From Streptomyces sp. NBC_00390 (GTDB lineage Bacteria > Actinomycetota > Actinomycetes > Streptomycetales > Streptomycetaceae), in contig NZ_CP107945.1 of assembly GCF_036057275.1 (NCBI RefSeq), positions 8,308,001 to 8,372,000 on the forward strand: a stretch of DNA of 64,000 nucleotides, in the 5' to 3' direction. Position 1 is the first letter of the stretch. Every line of letters starts with the position of its first letter. Under the pieces are notes generated by a model. That model saw nothing but the letters and a program-made list of their open reading frames with translations. It was not told the origin of the DNA and did not search any database. Position numbers and translations under genes: made by a program. Positions 43,735-52,164 of this stretch are shown in pieces.

Positions 43735-44330
43735 TCAGGGAAGGTAGTTGTTGCTGAAGGCGTCGGTGGCGGTCACCGGCTTGTCCAGCAGACCCTGCTC
43801 CTTCATGAAGTTCGCCATCCTGGTCCAGGTTGCCGGATCGTTGTGACCTGGCTTGCCGGAGGCCGGCGGCTTCATCAGCGGCGCGGTGGCCTTGAGGACC
43901 GCGAGCGCGGAGTCCTGCTGCTTCTGGTTGTTCATCCCGGGTATGTAGGTCTTGTTGATCTTCACCGCCTCGTCGGGGTGCTCCAGGTGTACTGCACACC
44001 GCGGAGGGTGGCGGCGACGAACTTGCGCACCTCGTCGCCGCGCTGGTCCAGCGTCTTCTCCGCGGCGCCGAGCCCGGCCGCGACCAGCGGGAGCGCCGTC
44101 GTGCCGGCAGTGCCCTCCACCGGACGGACCTCGATGCCCGCCTGCTGGAACTGGACGGCGTCGTTGTTCAGGTAGCCCATGACCGCGTCCACCTTCTTGC
44201 CGGCCAGTGCGGCCTGCTGGGTGAAGCCGATGTGCTGGACCTTGACATCCTTGGTGGTGAGCCCACCGGCCTTCAGCTGCGCGAGCAGACCGAAGTAGGT
44301 TTCGCCGTACTCCGGGTCGCAGACGGCCCG
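43735..44330 (-). pseudogene. ABC transporter substrate-binding protein (NMT1/SsuA-like), truncated and frameshifted
   Basis: This is the C-terminal half of a periplasmic-type binding protein for an ABC importer of nitrate, sulfonate or thiamine-precursor type. Joined frames read DPEYGETYFGLLAQLKAGGL, IGFTQQAALAGKKVDAVMGY, RKFVAATLRGVQYT, then after a one-base deletion near 43978 LEHPDEAVKINKTYIPGMNN and ATWTRMANFMKEQGLLDKPV, ending DAFSNNYLP. Its 5' half is missing: the sequence begins exactly where the upstream SpoIIE gene ends. Confidence 0.75.
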
Positions 44331-46094
44331 TCAGCGCACCGGCGGGCCGGCGAGGCGGGCCAACAGCAGGGCGATGTCGTCGCTGCGGCGCGGTGCCCGC
44401 TGGACCCCGGCAAGGAGCTCGTCGGCAAGGACCTCGAGGTCGGCTGTCGCGGCTCCTGCCAACCCTGCTAGAAAAGCTTCGATGGCCACGCCGATGTCTC
44501 CCCCCGCGGCTTCCAGGAGCCCGTCGGTGGTGACCGCCAGCACGCTGCCAGGGGGGACGGGTATCCGCTCGGTCGGGTACTGGGCCTGCGGGTCGACGCC
44601 GAGCGGGAGGCCGCCGGCGATGTCGAGGAGGCGCGGTGGCTCACCTGGAGCGATCAGGGCAGGAGCCAGATGGCCCGCTGTGCAGGCTTCGAGCGTCCCC
44701 TCGGCAGGGCGGATCAGCAGATAGCAACACGTGGCCAGCATCGCCCGGTCCGGGTCCGGGTTGAACTCGGCCAGCAGCCGATTCGTCCGTGCCAGCACGG
44801 CCGCCGGACCGTGGCCCTCGCATGCATAGGCATGAATGGCCGTGCGTAGCTTGCCCATCAGGGAGGCCGCGTGCACGCTGTGGCCTTGGACGTCTCCGAT
44901 CACCACTGCCACCGCGCCGTCGGGAAGACAGATGGCGTCGTACCAGTCACCGCCGATCCACATGCCCGACGTGGCCGCTTGGTAGCGGGCAGCAATGGTC
45001 AAGCCTGGCGCCGACAGCGGGCCCGGGGGCAGGATTCCGCGCTGCAGTTCCGTGGCCAGAGCGTGCTGCGACTCGTACATCCCCGCCCGCTCCAACGACT
45101 GGGCGAGCAGTCCGGCGAGGGCCACCAGCAGCGCCCGCTCCTCGGGACCGAACTCCTGGGGCGAAGGGAATCCCATCAGGCAGACCCCGATCGGCCCCCG
45201 GGAATCCGCCATGGGAATCGCCGCCCACGCCCGGCGGCGAGAACCTTCGGCGGCCTGCTGCGGCAGCAGGTACGCGGCGGCCAGATCGGTGACGGAGGCG
45301 ACGAACACCGGAGCATCGCGCGCAAGGGCGTCCTGCACCACAGAGCCCGCGCCGGTGTCCGCATCGCAGACGGCGACCAGCTCTTCGTCGGGACAGCCGC
45401 AGGAGGCCACGACCGACAGCCCATCGCGCTGCGACGCCACCACGGCGAGCCCGTTCGCGCCAAAGTCCTGCAGCCCCACCTGCGTGGCGGCCATGATGTC
45501 CTTCACCGTCACGGCCGCCGCCAACGCGGCGGTGAGCTGCTGCATCCGACGATTGCGGGTCGCCCCTTCGTAGAGCCGTCGCTTCTCGGCTTCCTGACGC
45601 TCATGTGCGGCCGTGGTGTCCATCACCACCCCGACCATTCTTGTCGGCACTCCCGCCGCATCGGCGAGCACACGCCCTCGGGCCTCCAGCGAGCGCCAGA
45701 CGCCCTCACCCGCCGCGATCCGGTAGGCGATCTGGTAGGTGCCACCGGCCTCCGCCATCGACTGCAGCGCATCCACGAACTCGGGCAGATCGGATTCCGG
45801 GATCCTCGACAGGAAGGTGTCGAGATGAGGAGGGCTGCCATCGGGAAGGCCGTGGAGTTGGAAGGTAGGCGGATCGCAGTTGATCTCTCCGGTGGCGACG
45901 TCCCAGCAGAAGAACCCTGCCTGGACCGGGTCGGCGCTCGGCTGGAACGGGGAGTTCGGCGACTGGTGGTCCGTGCCGGTGTCCTTGGCGCCGGGCTCGC
46001 CCGTCCGCCGGGCGGGGGAGGGCAGCGCGGAAGTGGTGCCCCCTGCGCTGCCCTTGAGGCCGCTCGGACAGGACTGGAATCCGACCTCTGTCAC
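44331..46094 (-). CDS. PAS-GAF-SpoIIE serine phosphatase
   Basis: This 587-residue PP2C-type phosphatase acts in partner-switching control of sigma factors. The N-terminus (about 1-55) is polar. A PAS domain spans about 56-165 (FFCWDVATGEINCDPPTFQL, RIAAGEGVWRSLEARGRVLA). A GAF domain spans about 185-340 (VTVKDIMAATQVGLQDFGAN, RAWAAIPMADSRGPIGVCLM). The catalytic SpoIIE domain spans about 370-585. Metal-binding Asp residues sit in WIGGDWYDAICLPDG, VIGDVQGHSVHAASLMG, VTTDGLLEAAGGD and RRSDDIALLLARL. GTG start follows GGGGAG. Its stop is directly followed by a truncated foreign gene. It appears intact. Confidence 0.88.
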   Translation of the reverse strand: MTEVGFQSCPSGLKGSAGGTTSALPSPARRTGEPGAKDTGTDHQSPNSPFQPSADPVQAGFFCWDVATGEINCDPPTFQLHGLPDGSPPHLDTFLSRIPESDLPEFVDALQSMAEAGGTYQIAYRIAAGEGVWRSLEARGRVLADAAGVPTRMVGVVMDTTAAHERQEAEKRRLYEGATRNRRMQQLTAALAAAVTVKDIMAATQVGLQDFGANGLAVVASQRDGLSVVASCGCPDEELVAVCDADTGAGSVVQDALARDAPVFVASVTDLAAAYLLPQQAAEGSRRRAWAAIPMADSRGPIGVCLMGFPSPQEFGPEERALLVALAGLLAQSLERAGMYESQHALATELQRGILPPGPLSAPGLTIAARYQAATSGMWIGGDWYDAICLPDGAVAVVIGDVQGHSVHAASLMGKLRTAIHAYACEGHGPAAVLARTNRLLAEFNPDPDRAMLATCCYLLIRPAEGTLEACTAGHLAPALIAPGEPPRLLDIAGGLPLGVDPQAQYPTERIPVPPGSVLAVTTDGLLEAAGGDIGVAIEAFLAGLAGAATADLEVLADELLAGVQRAPRRSDDIALLLARLAGPPVR

Positions 46095-46572
46095 CGGTCA
46101 CTCCCCGCTGTAGGCAACGACGTCTCATGAGAGCTGTTTGACGAGGTATCAGCCTAGAACCACGATGCCCGTCGTGCGGAGACGCGATCAACCGGGCACC
46201 TGAAAGGGTGATCCGGTCGAAGAAACCGGACCTTCTCGCCAAGCGCATCCTGAGTGCGGAACGTGTGGACGGGCTTTGCGGCTGGGAGTTGGCATCGGTG
46301 TCGGCGTCTTCTGTTCGCCGAGGCGCCGGACCCGCGCCGGCGGCGTCGCGCCGAAGGAAGGGACGTCAACACGGTGACGAACGACTTCGGGTGTGAGGGG
46401 CGCGGGCCGGATTGTGCGGTGCATCCTCACGCCGGGGTTGTGCTTCCACTCTGGACCCGGTCACCGGTTCGCGCTCTGATAATCGTACCGAGCGACCGGT
46501 CGGGGGGACGGTGTGCCCGAGGTTTCGCCACTTGAGATCCGCATGAAGTCAGCCGGGCAAGGAGAGCGCACC
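46095..46572. other. Divergent promoter region
   Basis: These 478 bases separate the phosphatase from the terpene synthase. No gene is supported. TGATAAT at 46478-46484 could be an extended -10 for the synthase, flanked by GACCGGTC-like half-sites (46456, 46493), but no good -35 is seen. Confidence 0.35.
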
Positions 46573-47589
46573 ATGCAAGAATTCTCGTTCGACCTCCCCT
46601 TCCCTTCACGGATCAGTCAGGCCGTTGAATCCGCAGCGGCTCACCATATTGCCTGGATTCAAGAGCACGGACTGCTGAGCCGAGGATCCCTCCGCGAGTA
46701 CCACCGATGGGACGTGCCGGGTGTTGCTGCCCGCTTCTGGCCGCACGCGACGGGAGCTGACCTGGAATTAGGGATGGATATCGCAGGCTGGTTCCTCTTG
46801 GTGGATGACCAGTTCGACGGACCCCTGGGAATACAGCCCCACAGGGTCGCACAGATCATTCAACAACTCATCGATATCGTGTACTCATCTCCCGGAGCGG
46901 TGCCGAAGGAGAATCTCACCCCCGCGGCAAGCGGGCTGGCGTCGATACGGTCTCGTCAGGTCCGCGGGATGTCAGCGTCGTGGCAGCAGCGGTCGGCCCG
47001 GAACTGGGAAGACTTCCTCAACGCCTACACCAGCGAGACCATCAACCGCCGAAGCGGTATCGTGCCCGACGTCGAGACCTACCTCCGCCTGCGCCACAAG
47101 GCAGGGCTGGAAAATGTACTGATCGACTGTGCCGAACGCATGGGTCATTACGAATTGCCTGAAACCGTCTTTTCCATGCCGGAAATCCAGAAGATGCATA
47201 ATGCGACGGTCCAGGTCGTCAACATCATTCAGGACGCGTTCTCGGTGGCCAAAGAAGAAGCCAGAGGAGACTTCCACAACCTGGTGCTCGTACTTCAGCA
47301 CCACCGGCTCTGTTCACGGCAGGAAGCCCTCACGGAGACCAGGTCGATAGTTCGCCGCCACACCGATGAATTCCTGCACCTCAAATCGCAGCTCCCGGCA
47401 CTTTTCGATGCCGCTGCCCTTCCCCTGCCCGACAGGGAAAGCGCCTACGTCTTCGTCGATGACCTCCAGGCACAGATGAGAGCCTGTCACGACTGGTGCC
47501 GTACCTCCAGCCGCTACTCCCGAGTGATCCGCGCGCGGCCTGAGCAGCCCACCTACCTCGAGGAAATGCACATGCAAGGACTCGGATGA
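46573..47589 (+). CDS. Class I terpene synthase (terpene synthase family 2)
   Basis: This 338-residue bacterial terpene cyclase would convert an isoprenyl diphosphate, probably farnesyl or geranyl type, to a cyclic terpene. The aspartate-rich motif is DDQFD at residues 78-82, following the usual WxxLVDD context (GWFLLVDDQFDG). The second metal motif is QDAFSVAKE at residues 220-228: the Ser and Glu are kept, but Gln replaces the Asn. The diphosphate-sensor Arg lies in LRLRHKAGLENV, and the closing Arg-Tyr pair is in TSSRYSRV. GGAGAG precedes the ATG at 46573. It stands alone: no P450, methyltransferase or prenyltransferase is beside it. Codon use is slightly less GC-rich than its neighbours. 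Confidence 0.9.
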   Translation: MQEFSFDLPFPSRISQAVESAAAHHIAWIQEHGLLSRGSLREYHRWDVPGVAARFWPHATGADLELGMDIAGWFLLVDDQFDGPLGIQPHRVAQIIQQLIDIVYSSPGAVPKENLTPAASGLASIRSRQVRGMSASWQQRSARNWEDFLNAYTSETINRRSGIVPDVETYLRLRHKAGLENVLIDCAERMGHYELPETVFSMPEIQKMHNATVQVVNIIQDAFSVAKEEARGDFHNLVLVLQHHRLCSRQEALTETRSIVRRHTDEFLHLKSQLPALFDAAALPLPDRESAYVFVDDLQAQMRACHDWCRTSSRYSRVIRARPEQPTYLEEMHMQGLG

Positions 47590-47754
47590 CGCGGAGCGTG
47601 CGCGGGATGGAGCCCGCCCCGCCGGGCCGAGCCTCCGCCATGCCGTGGGCGCGTCGGCAACGGTCTTCACCAGGCCCGGCGAACCATACCGCCGGCATCT
47701 CTCGTTGGACGGCCATGCGGTCGTGATGTCGTACCGCCTGGTGAGGTGATCTGA

Positions 47755-47934
47755 ATGCTCAGAGGTTGGAACGGTTCCGGCCGGGGCCAGATCGCTCTCG
47801 GCAAAGGACTGCCTGCCCAGGTGGCGGATGAGATCTTCGCCCGGCCGGAACCGCTGCTGAAGCGAACCCCGCGGTCCGTCGAAAGAGGTCTCACTCCGGA
47901 TTCGGACAGCGATGACTCGCTTCGCTGCCCATGA
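47755..47934 (+). CDS. Small ORF of unknown function
   Basis: ATG at 47755 has GAGGTGAT seven bases upstream and opens 59 residues: MLRGWNGSGRGQIALGKGLP, AQVADEIFARPEPLLKRTPR, then an acidic end. The ribosome-binding site and composition favour a real gene. I recognise no family, so it may be a remnant. It ends 13 bases before the end of the MarR gene. Confidence 0.3.
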   Translation: MLRGWNGSGRGQIALGKGLPAQVADEIFARPEPLLKRTPRSVERGLTPDSDSDDSLRCP

Positions 47935-47947
47935 GGATTCGGACCTG

Positions 47948-48388
47948 TCAGGCGTCCTGGTCCATCGTCGGCCGCAAGCGTTGCAGCAGGGCGTAGAGCG
48001 TCGCGCTCTCGGCTTCGCCCAGGGCGTCGAGGGCGCCGTGGGTTTCCTGCATCTCCTCGCGCACGCGGCGGATGATCTCGCGGCCCGCGTCGGTCGCGAC
48101 GACGTTCTTCACCCGGCGGTCCGCGGGGTCGGCTTCGCGGCGGACCAGCTCGCGGGCCTCCAGGCGGTCCACGATCCCTGTGACGTTCGACGCGTCGCAC
48201 ACCAGCAGGGTGGCGATTCCGCGCATCGGCAGCGGGCCGTCGAGCTGGGCGAGGACCTTGGCCTGCATGGCGGTGAGGCCGTGTTGGGCGGCGGCGGCGG
48301 CGAAATCGCGCCATTGGGCGGTGCCGATGGCGGCGAGCAGTTCCAGCAGCTGGAGCTTGGTGGGTGCCTGCGGGGTGGTGGCGCTCAT
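47948..48388 (-). CDS. MarR-family transcriptional regulator
   Basis: This 146-residue winged-helix regulator has DNA-binding region LTAMQAKVLAQLDGPLPMRG, LLVCDASNVTGIVDRLEARE and the wing ADPADRRVKNVVATDAGREI, which are the diagnostic MarR motifs. It usually represses a divergent transporter and responds to small phenolic or electrophilic molecules. It is divergent from the MFS gene, with a palindromic, AT-rich 137-base gap. Confidence 0.92.
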   Translation of the reverse strand: MSATTPQAPTKLQLLELLAAIGTAQWRDFAAAAAQHGLTAMQAKVLAQLDGPLPMRGIATLLVCDASNVTGIVDRLEARELVRREADPADRRVKNVVATDAGREIIRRVREEMQETHGALDALGEAESATLYALLQRLRPTMDQDA

Positions 48389-48429
48389 GGCTGGAGCATA
48401 CTCAAGATGCTTCTCATCATCAATTATTT

Positions 48430-48461
48430 ACTTGACTATCTTAAGTATTAAGGTCTACCGT
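48430..48461 (+). promoter_or_regulatory. MFS gene promoter with MarR operator
   Basis: TTGACT (48432-48437) and TACCGT (48456-48461) are separated by 18 bases. The -35 lies inside ACTTGACTATCTTAAGT (48430-48446), an imperfect 17-base dyad. TACTTGA recurs at 48470, and ACTCAAGAT lies at 48400, so several MarR half-sites are spread across the gap. Binding would block both promoters. Confidence 0.6.
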
Positions 48462-48525
48462 CCAGGGGAGTACTTGAGGTCATCAAACATCAAAGATCTG
48501 AAGCATTGAGAAGGTCCCGCCACCC

Positions 48526-50541
48526 ATGAGCCACGCCGTATCCGCCCCCGGGCAACGGAACGAGACGGTCATCGTCTTCGCCCTGAGCCTGGCCGCCATG
48601 GTCGTGTCGATGATGCAGACCCTGCCTGTCCCGATCCTGGGCCTGATCCAGGGCGACCTCGGCACCTCGACCGCCAACGTCAGCTGGGTGACCACCGCCA
48701 CCCTGCTGTCCGCCGCCGTCTTCACCCCGCTGCTCGGCCGCTTCGGCGATCAGCACGGCAAGAAGCCCACCCTGGTGGCCGTGCTCGTCGTCATGGTCGC
48801 GGGCTCCGTCATCGCCGCAGTCGCGAGCTCACTGCCGCTGCTCATCCTGGGCCGGGTGCTCCAGGGTGCCGCCACCGCGATCTTTCCGCTGGCCCTTTCC
48901 GTCCTGCGTGAAGAGATCCGGCCACAGAAGCTACCCGGCGCCATGGCACTGGTCAGCGGCACCCTCGCGTTCGGCAGCGGGCTCGCGCTCGTCGCCACGG
49001 GCCTGCTCACCTCCGGCGAAGAAGCCGACTACCGCAACGCCTTCTGGATGGCGACCGGATTCGCGGTCCTTGCCCTGCTCGCCGTCGTATCCCTGGTCCC
49101 GGCGACCCGGCACAAGACCGGCGGACGCACCGACTTCCTCGGCGCGCTGACCCTCGGCATCGCCCTGCTGCTGCTCCTGCTGCCGATCTCCCAGGGCCAC
49201 GAGTGGGGCTGGGCCTCCGGCCGCACGCTGGGCACCTTCGTCGGCGCGGTCGTCATGACCGCGATCTGGGTCCTGGTCGAACTCAAGGTCCGCGAGCCCC
49301 TCGTCGACATGCGGATGTTCGTCCACCGCCCGGTCCTCATGGCCAACCTGGCCGGCATCCTCGTCGGCTTCGGCATGTTCGCCAACTTCCTCGGGGTCTC
49401 CTACCTCGTGCAGATGCCCGAGGCGCTCACCGGCTTCGGCTTCGACGCGTCCATCCTGCGCGCATCCGTCGAGTTCCTGCTGCCCGGCGCGATCGTCTCC
49501 CTGCTCACCTCGCCCATCGGCGGCAGGCTCGTCCGCCACCGCGGCCCCCGGTACGTGCTCGGCATGGCCGCCGCATTCGGGGCCGCCGGCTTCGGCTGGC
49601 TGGCCCTCGACCACGCCCACACCGCCTCGGTCATCGGAGCCGGCCTCATGACCGGCGCGGCCGTCAGCTTCGGCTACGCCGCCATGCCCGCCGTCATCAT
49701 GGCGAGCGTCCCGCACCACCAGAGCGGCATCGCCAACGGCATCAACTCGATCTCCCGCTCCACCGGCAGCGCGATCGGCAGCGCCGTCGTCACCACGATC
49801 CTGGCGTCCAAGACCATCGAGCACCTGCCGGCGGGCGTTCCGCCACTGCCCGCCGAATCCGGGTTCACCCTCACCTTCGGCATCGGAGCCGTCGCCTTCG
49901 CGCTGGTCGCGGTGATCAGCTGGCTCGGCCTGCGCGGACAGCACGGCCTCCGGGTCGTCGAGGCGGGTGAGGCAAGCGCGGGCACCTCGTCAACTCCGGT
50001 CGTGGAGACGGCCGTTGCTGTGCCGGCCGGGGCCGGGTTCCACGGCCTGGTGCGGGACGCCGACGGCGAGGTGCTGGGCGGTGCCGCCCTCGCCCTCGTC
50101 TCGCCGGACGGACGGCAAGTGGGCCGCACGATCTCCCAACCCGACGGCCGGTACGCACTGTACGCCCCGACCGGTGGCCCGTACGTCCTGATCGCGGCCG
50201 CCGACGGCCATCAGCCACAGGCCGCCACGGTCATGGCGGCGGCCACCCCGGTTGCGTACGGCGTCAGGCTCCCTCGCGCCACAGGACCGGCCGGTCTGCA
50301 GGTTCGAGGCACCGTACGTGCCGGGGAGGGCGGCCGCCCACTGCCCGATGCCCGGCTGACGCTGGTGGACGCCGCCGGGAACGTGGTGCGCACCACCAGC
50401 ACGGACGCCGACGGCGCGTACGCCTTCACCGACCTGACCGCGGGGGAGTACTCGCTCATCGCCGGCGGCTACCCGCCCGTGGCGTCGACGCCGGCCGTCG
50501 CCGAGGGCCGCGGGGCACTGGCGCACCCCGCTACGCAGTAG
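48526..50541 (+). CDS. MFS drug transporter with two C-terminal carboxypeptidase-regulatory-like domains
   Basis: This 671-residue protein is a 14-helix-type MFS exporter with an extra tail. Transport signatures include TATLLSAAVFTPLLGRFGDQ with HGKKPTLVAVLVV (motif A) and later SGIANGINSISRSTGSAIGS (motif C-like region). The membrane part ends at about residue 470. The C-terminal tail holds two beta-sandwich repeats (about 505-575 and 590-665). The first includes GLVRDADGEVLGGAALALVS and QPDGRYALYAP; the second includes VRAGEGGRPLPDARLTLVDA and TDADGAYAFTDLTAGEYSLI. These are CarboxypepD_reg-like folds, normally extracellular. The gene is divergent from its likely MarR repressor. Confidence 0.9.
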   Translation: MSHAVSAPGQRNETVIVFALSLAAMVVSMMQTLPVPILGLIQGDLGTSTANVSWVTTATLLSAAVFTPLLGRFGDQHGKKPTLVAVLVVMVAGSVIAAVASSLPLLILGRVLQGAATAIFPLALSVLREEIRPQKLPGAMALVSGTLAFGSGLALVATGLLTSGEEADYRNAFWMATGFAVLALLAVVSLVPATRHKTGGRTDFLGALTLGIALLLLLLPISQGHEWGWASGRTLGTFVGAVVMTAIWVLVELKVREPLVDMRMFVHRPVLMANLAGILVGFGMFANFLGVSYLVQMPEALTGFGFDASILRASVEFLLPGAIVSLLTSPIGGRLVRHRGPRYVLGMAAAFGAAGFGWLALDHAHTASVIGAGLMTGAAVSFGYAAMPAVIMASVPHHQSGIANGINSISRSTGSAIGSAVVTTILASKTIEHLPAGVPPLPAESGFTLTFGIGAVAFALVAVISWLGLRGQHGLRVVEAGEASAGTSSTPVVETAVAVPAGAGFHGLVRDADGEVLGGAALALVSPDGRQVGRTISQPDGRYALYAPTGGPYVLIAAADGHQPQAATVMAAATPVAYGVRLPRATGPAGLQVRGTVRAGEGGRPLPDARLTLVDAAGNVVRTTSTDADGAYAFTDLTAGEYSLIAGGYPPVASTPAVAEGRGALAHPATQ

Positions 50542-50626
50542 GCGGCGGTGTCCTGGACCACAGGGCAGCTCGCCGGACAGGCGGAATGCCGTGACCGCCC
50601 GGACGGTCGACCCCTGCACCCATTCA

Positions 50627-50641
50627 ATGCGCGTTGCGCAT
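50627..50641. promoter_or_regulatory. Palindrome upstream of the ene-reductase
   Basis: ATGCGCGTTGCGCAT is a perfect 6-3-6 palindrome, 31 bases before the ATG at 50673. It may be a repressor site separate from the MarR dyads of the MFS promoter. Confidence 0.45.
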
Positions 50642-50672
50642 ACCTACTGATACTGACAAGGAGCACCCCCCC

Positions 50673-51800
50673 ATGACCGTCACTACGTCCTCCGCCTCCC
50701 GTGCGGCCGAGATCCTGTCCCGGCCTGTCGCGCTGAACGGCCTGACCGTCCCGAACCGCATCGTGATGGCGCCCATGACACGCATGTTCTCCCCGGGCGG
50801 CGTCCCCGGTGAGGACGTGCGGTCCTACTACGCCCGTCGCGCCGCTGCCGGTGTCGGCCTGATCGTCACCGAGGGGACCTACGTCGGCCACGAGTCGGCC
50901 GGGTCGAGCAACCGTGTGCCGCGGTTCCACGGTGAGGAGCAGCTGGCGGGGTGGACGAAGGTCGCCGAGGCCGTTCACGCTGCGGGCGGCACGATAGTGC
51001 CGCAGCTGTGGCACATCGGCATGGTGCGCAAGCAGGGCGATGCGCCCTACGCCGAGGCCCCCGCCATCGGCCCCTCCGGCATCCGCGTCGACGGCACCGA
51101 GAACGCAGGCAAGGCGATGACCCGGCGCGACCTGGACGACGTCATCAGTGCCTTCGCCGAGGCTGCCGCGGCTGCCGAACGCATCGGCTTCGACGGCGTC
51201 GAACTGCACGGCGCCCACGGCTACCTCCTCGACCAGTTCCTGTGGGCGGGGACGAACCGCCGTACCGACGCCTACGGCGGCGACCAGGTGGCCCGCACGA
51301 GGTTCGCGGCCGAGATCGTGGCCGCCGTCCGCGAGACCGTCTCGCCCGACTTCCCGGTGATCTTCCGCTACTCGCAGTGGAAGCAGGAAGCCTACGACGC
51401 GAGGCTCGCCGAGACACCGGAGGAGCTGGAGGCGATCCTCACCCCGCTCGCCGCGGCCGGCGTCGACGCCTTCCACGCCTCCACCCGCCGCTACTGGCTC
51501 CCGGAGTTCGAAGGCTCGGACCTGAACCTGGCAGGCTGGACCAAGAAGCTCACCGGCAGGCCCACCATCACCGTCGGTTCGGTCGGCCTCGACGGCGACT
51601 TCATCCGCGCGTTCGCGGGCGAGGGCGCCGAGGTCGGCAGCATCGACAACCTCCTCGACCGCATGGAGCGCGACGAGTTCGATCTGGTCGCCGTCGGCCG
51701 CGCCCTCCTCCAGGATCCGCAGTGGGCGGCAAAGGTCCTGGGGGACCGGCTCGAGGAGCTCAAGCCGTACGACGGGGCGGCGCTGAAGACGCTGAGCTAG
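50673..51800 (+). CDS. Old Yellow Enzyme family NADH:flavin oxidoreductase
   Basis: This 375-residue FMN enzyme reduces activated alkenes such as enones and nitro-compounds. It shows the Oye_FMN fold: LTVPNRIVMAPMTRMFSPGG near the N-terminus, GLIVTEGTYVG, FDGVELHGAHGYLLDQFLW (substrate-binding His pair), TNRRTDAYGG and a phosphate-binding end FDLVAVGRALLQDP. ATG at 50673 follows AAGGAG; the frame starts upstream at 50634 without such a site. It follows the MFS gene, so the three genes may act together against electrophiles. Confidence 0.9.
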   Translation: MTVTTSSASRAAEILSRPVALNGLTVPNRIVMAPMTRMFSPGGVPGEDVRSYYARRAAAGVGLIVTEGTYVGHESAGSSNRVPRFHGEEQLAGWTKVAEAVHAAGGTIVPQLWHIGMVRKQGDAPYAEAPAIGPSGIRVDGTENAGKAMTRRDLDDVISAFAEAAAAAERIGFDGVELHGAHGYLLDQFLWAGTNRRTDAYGGDQVARTRFAAEIVAAVRETVSPDFPVIFRYSQWKQEAYDARLAETPEELEAILTPLAAAGVDAFHASTRRYWLPEFEGSDLNLAGWTKKLTGRPTITVGSVGLDGDFIRAFAGEGAEVGSIDNLLDRMERDEFDLVAVGRALLQDPQWAAKVLGDRLEELKPYDGAALKTLS

Positions 51801-51835
51801 GCGTACCCGTTGTCCCGGTCTCGTGCCGTACCTCC

Positions 51836-51869
51836 GGCCCCGCGCTCGCCATCCGGCGGGCGCGGGGCC
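51836..51869 (+). terminator. Hairpin terminator after the ene-reductase
   Basis: GGCCCCGCGCTCGCC pairs with GGCGGGCGCGGGGCC around ATCC, all paired except one G-T wobble. It starts 36 bases after the stop codon. Confidence 0.85.
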
Positions 51870-51942
51870 ACTTCGTTCCCGGCCCGTGTGGGCACACGAC
51901 CAGCCGCACGTGCTGCTCTCCGGGCCTGTCCTGTCGACCTCA

Positions 51943-52081
51943 GCGACTACTACGTCTACCTCACGGAAGACTTCCTGATCGGCAGCGTCGGGCACCCCTG
52001 GGAGGAGTCGCTATGTCTGTTCGGGCAGGGGCTCCTCGATGTCGTAGGAGTGCAGGTCGACGAGATTCTCGGCGTGTCTAT
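51943..52081 (+). pseudogene. DUF2716-like gene, 5' piece before an inserted element
   Basis: The frame reads LSDYYVYLTEDFLIGSVGHP, WEESLCLFGQGLLDVVGVQV and DEILGVS, typical of the C-terminal part of DUF2716 proteins. At 52078-52081 it is interrupted by the mobile element. Removing the element and one copy of CTAT restores the frame to a continuation at 54746-54783 (VSIRRAGRPAHRQ, stop). The N-terminal half is not present, so the gene had probably already been truncated. Confidence 0.7.
52078..52081. repeat. Target-site duplication CTAT, left copy
   Basis: CTAT directly precedes the left terminal repeat and is repeated at 54746-54749 after the right one. The true duplication may be only the central TA, as is usual for IS630 elements; the sequence cannot distinguish the two. 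Confidence 0.75.
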
Positions 52082-52107
52082 TGCTCTGACCGGGAAGGTT
52101 CGCCGGG
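52082..52107 (+). repeat. Left terminal inverted repeat of the element
   Basis: This 26-base end is identical, in reverse complement, to 54720-54745. It lies 83 bases before the transposase start. Confidence 0.85.
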
Positions 52108-52164
52108 CCGGCGGTTCCAGCGGTTGGATGTCCGCAGACGTCCGATCCGACCGTTGGGGGTGTG

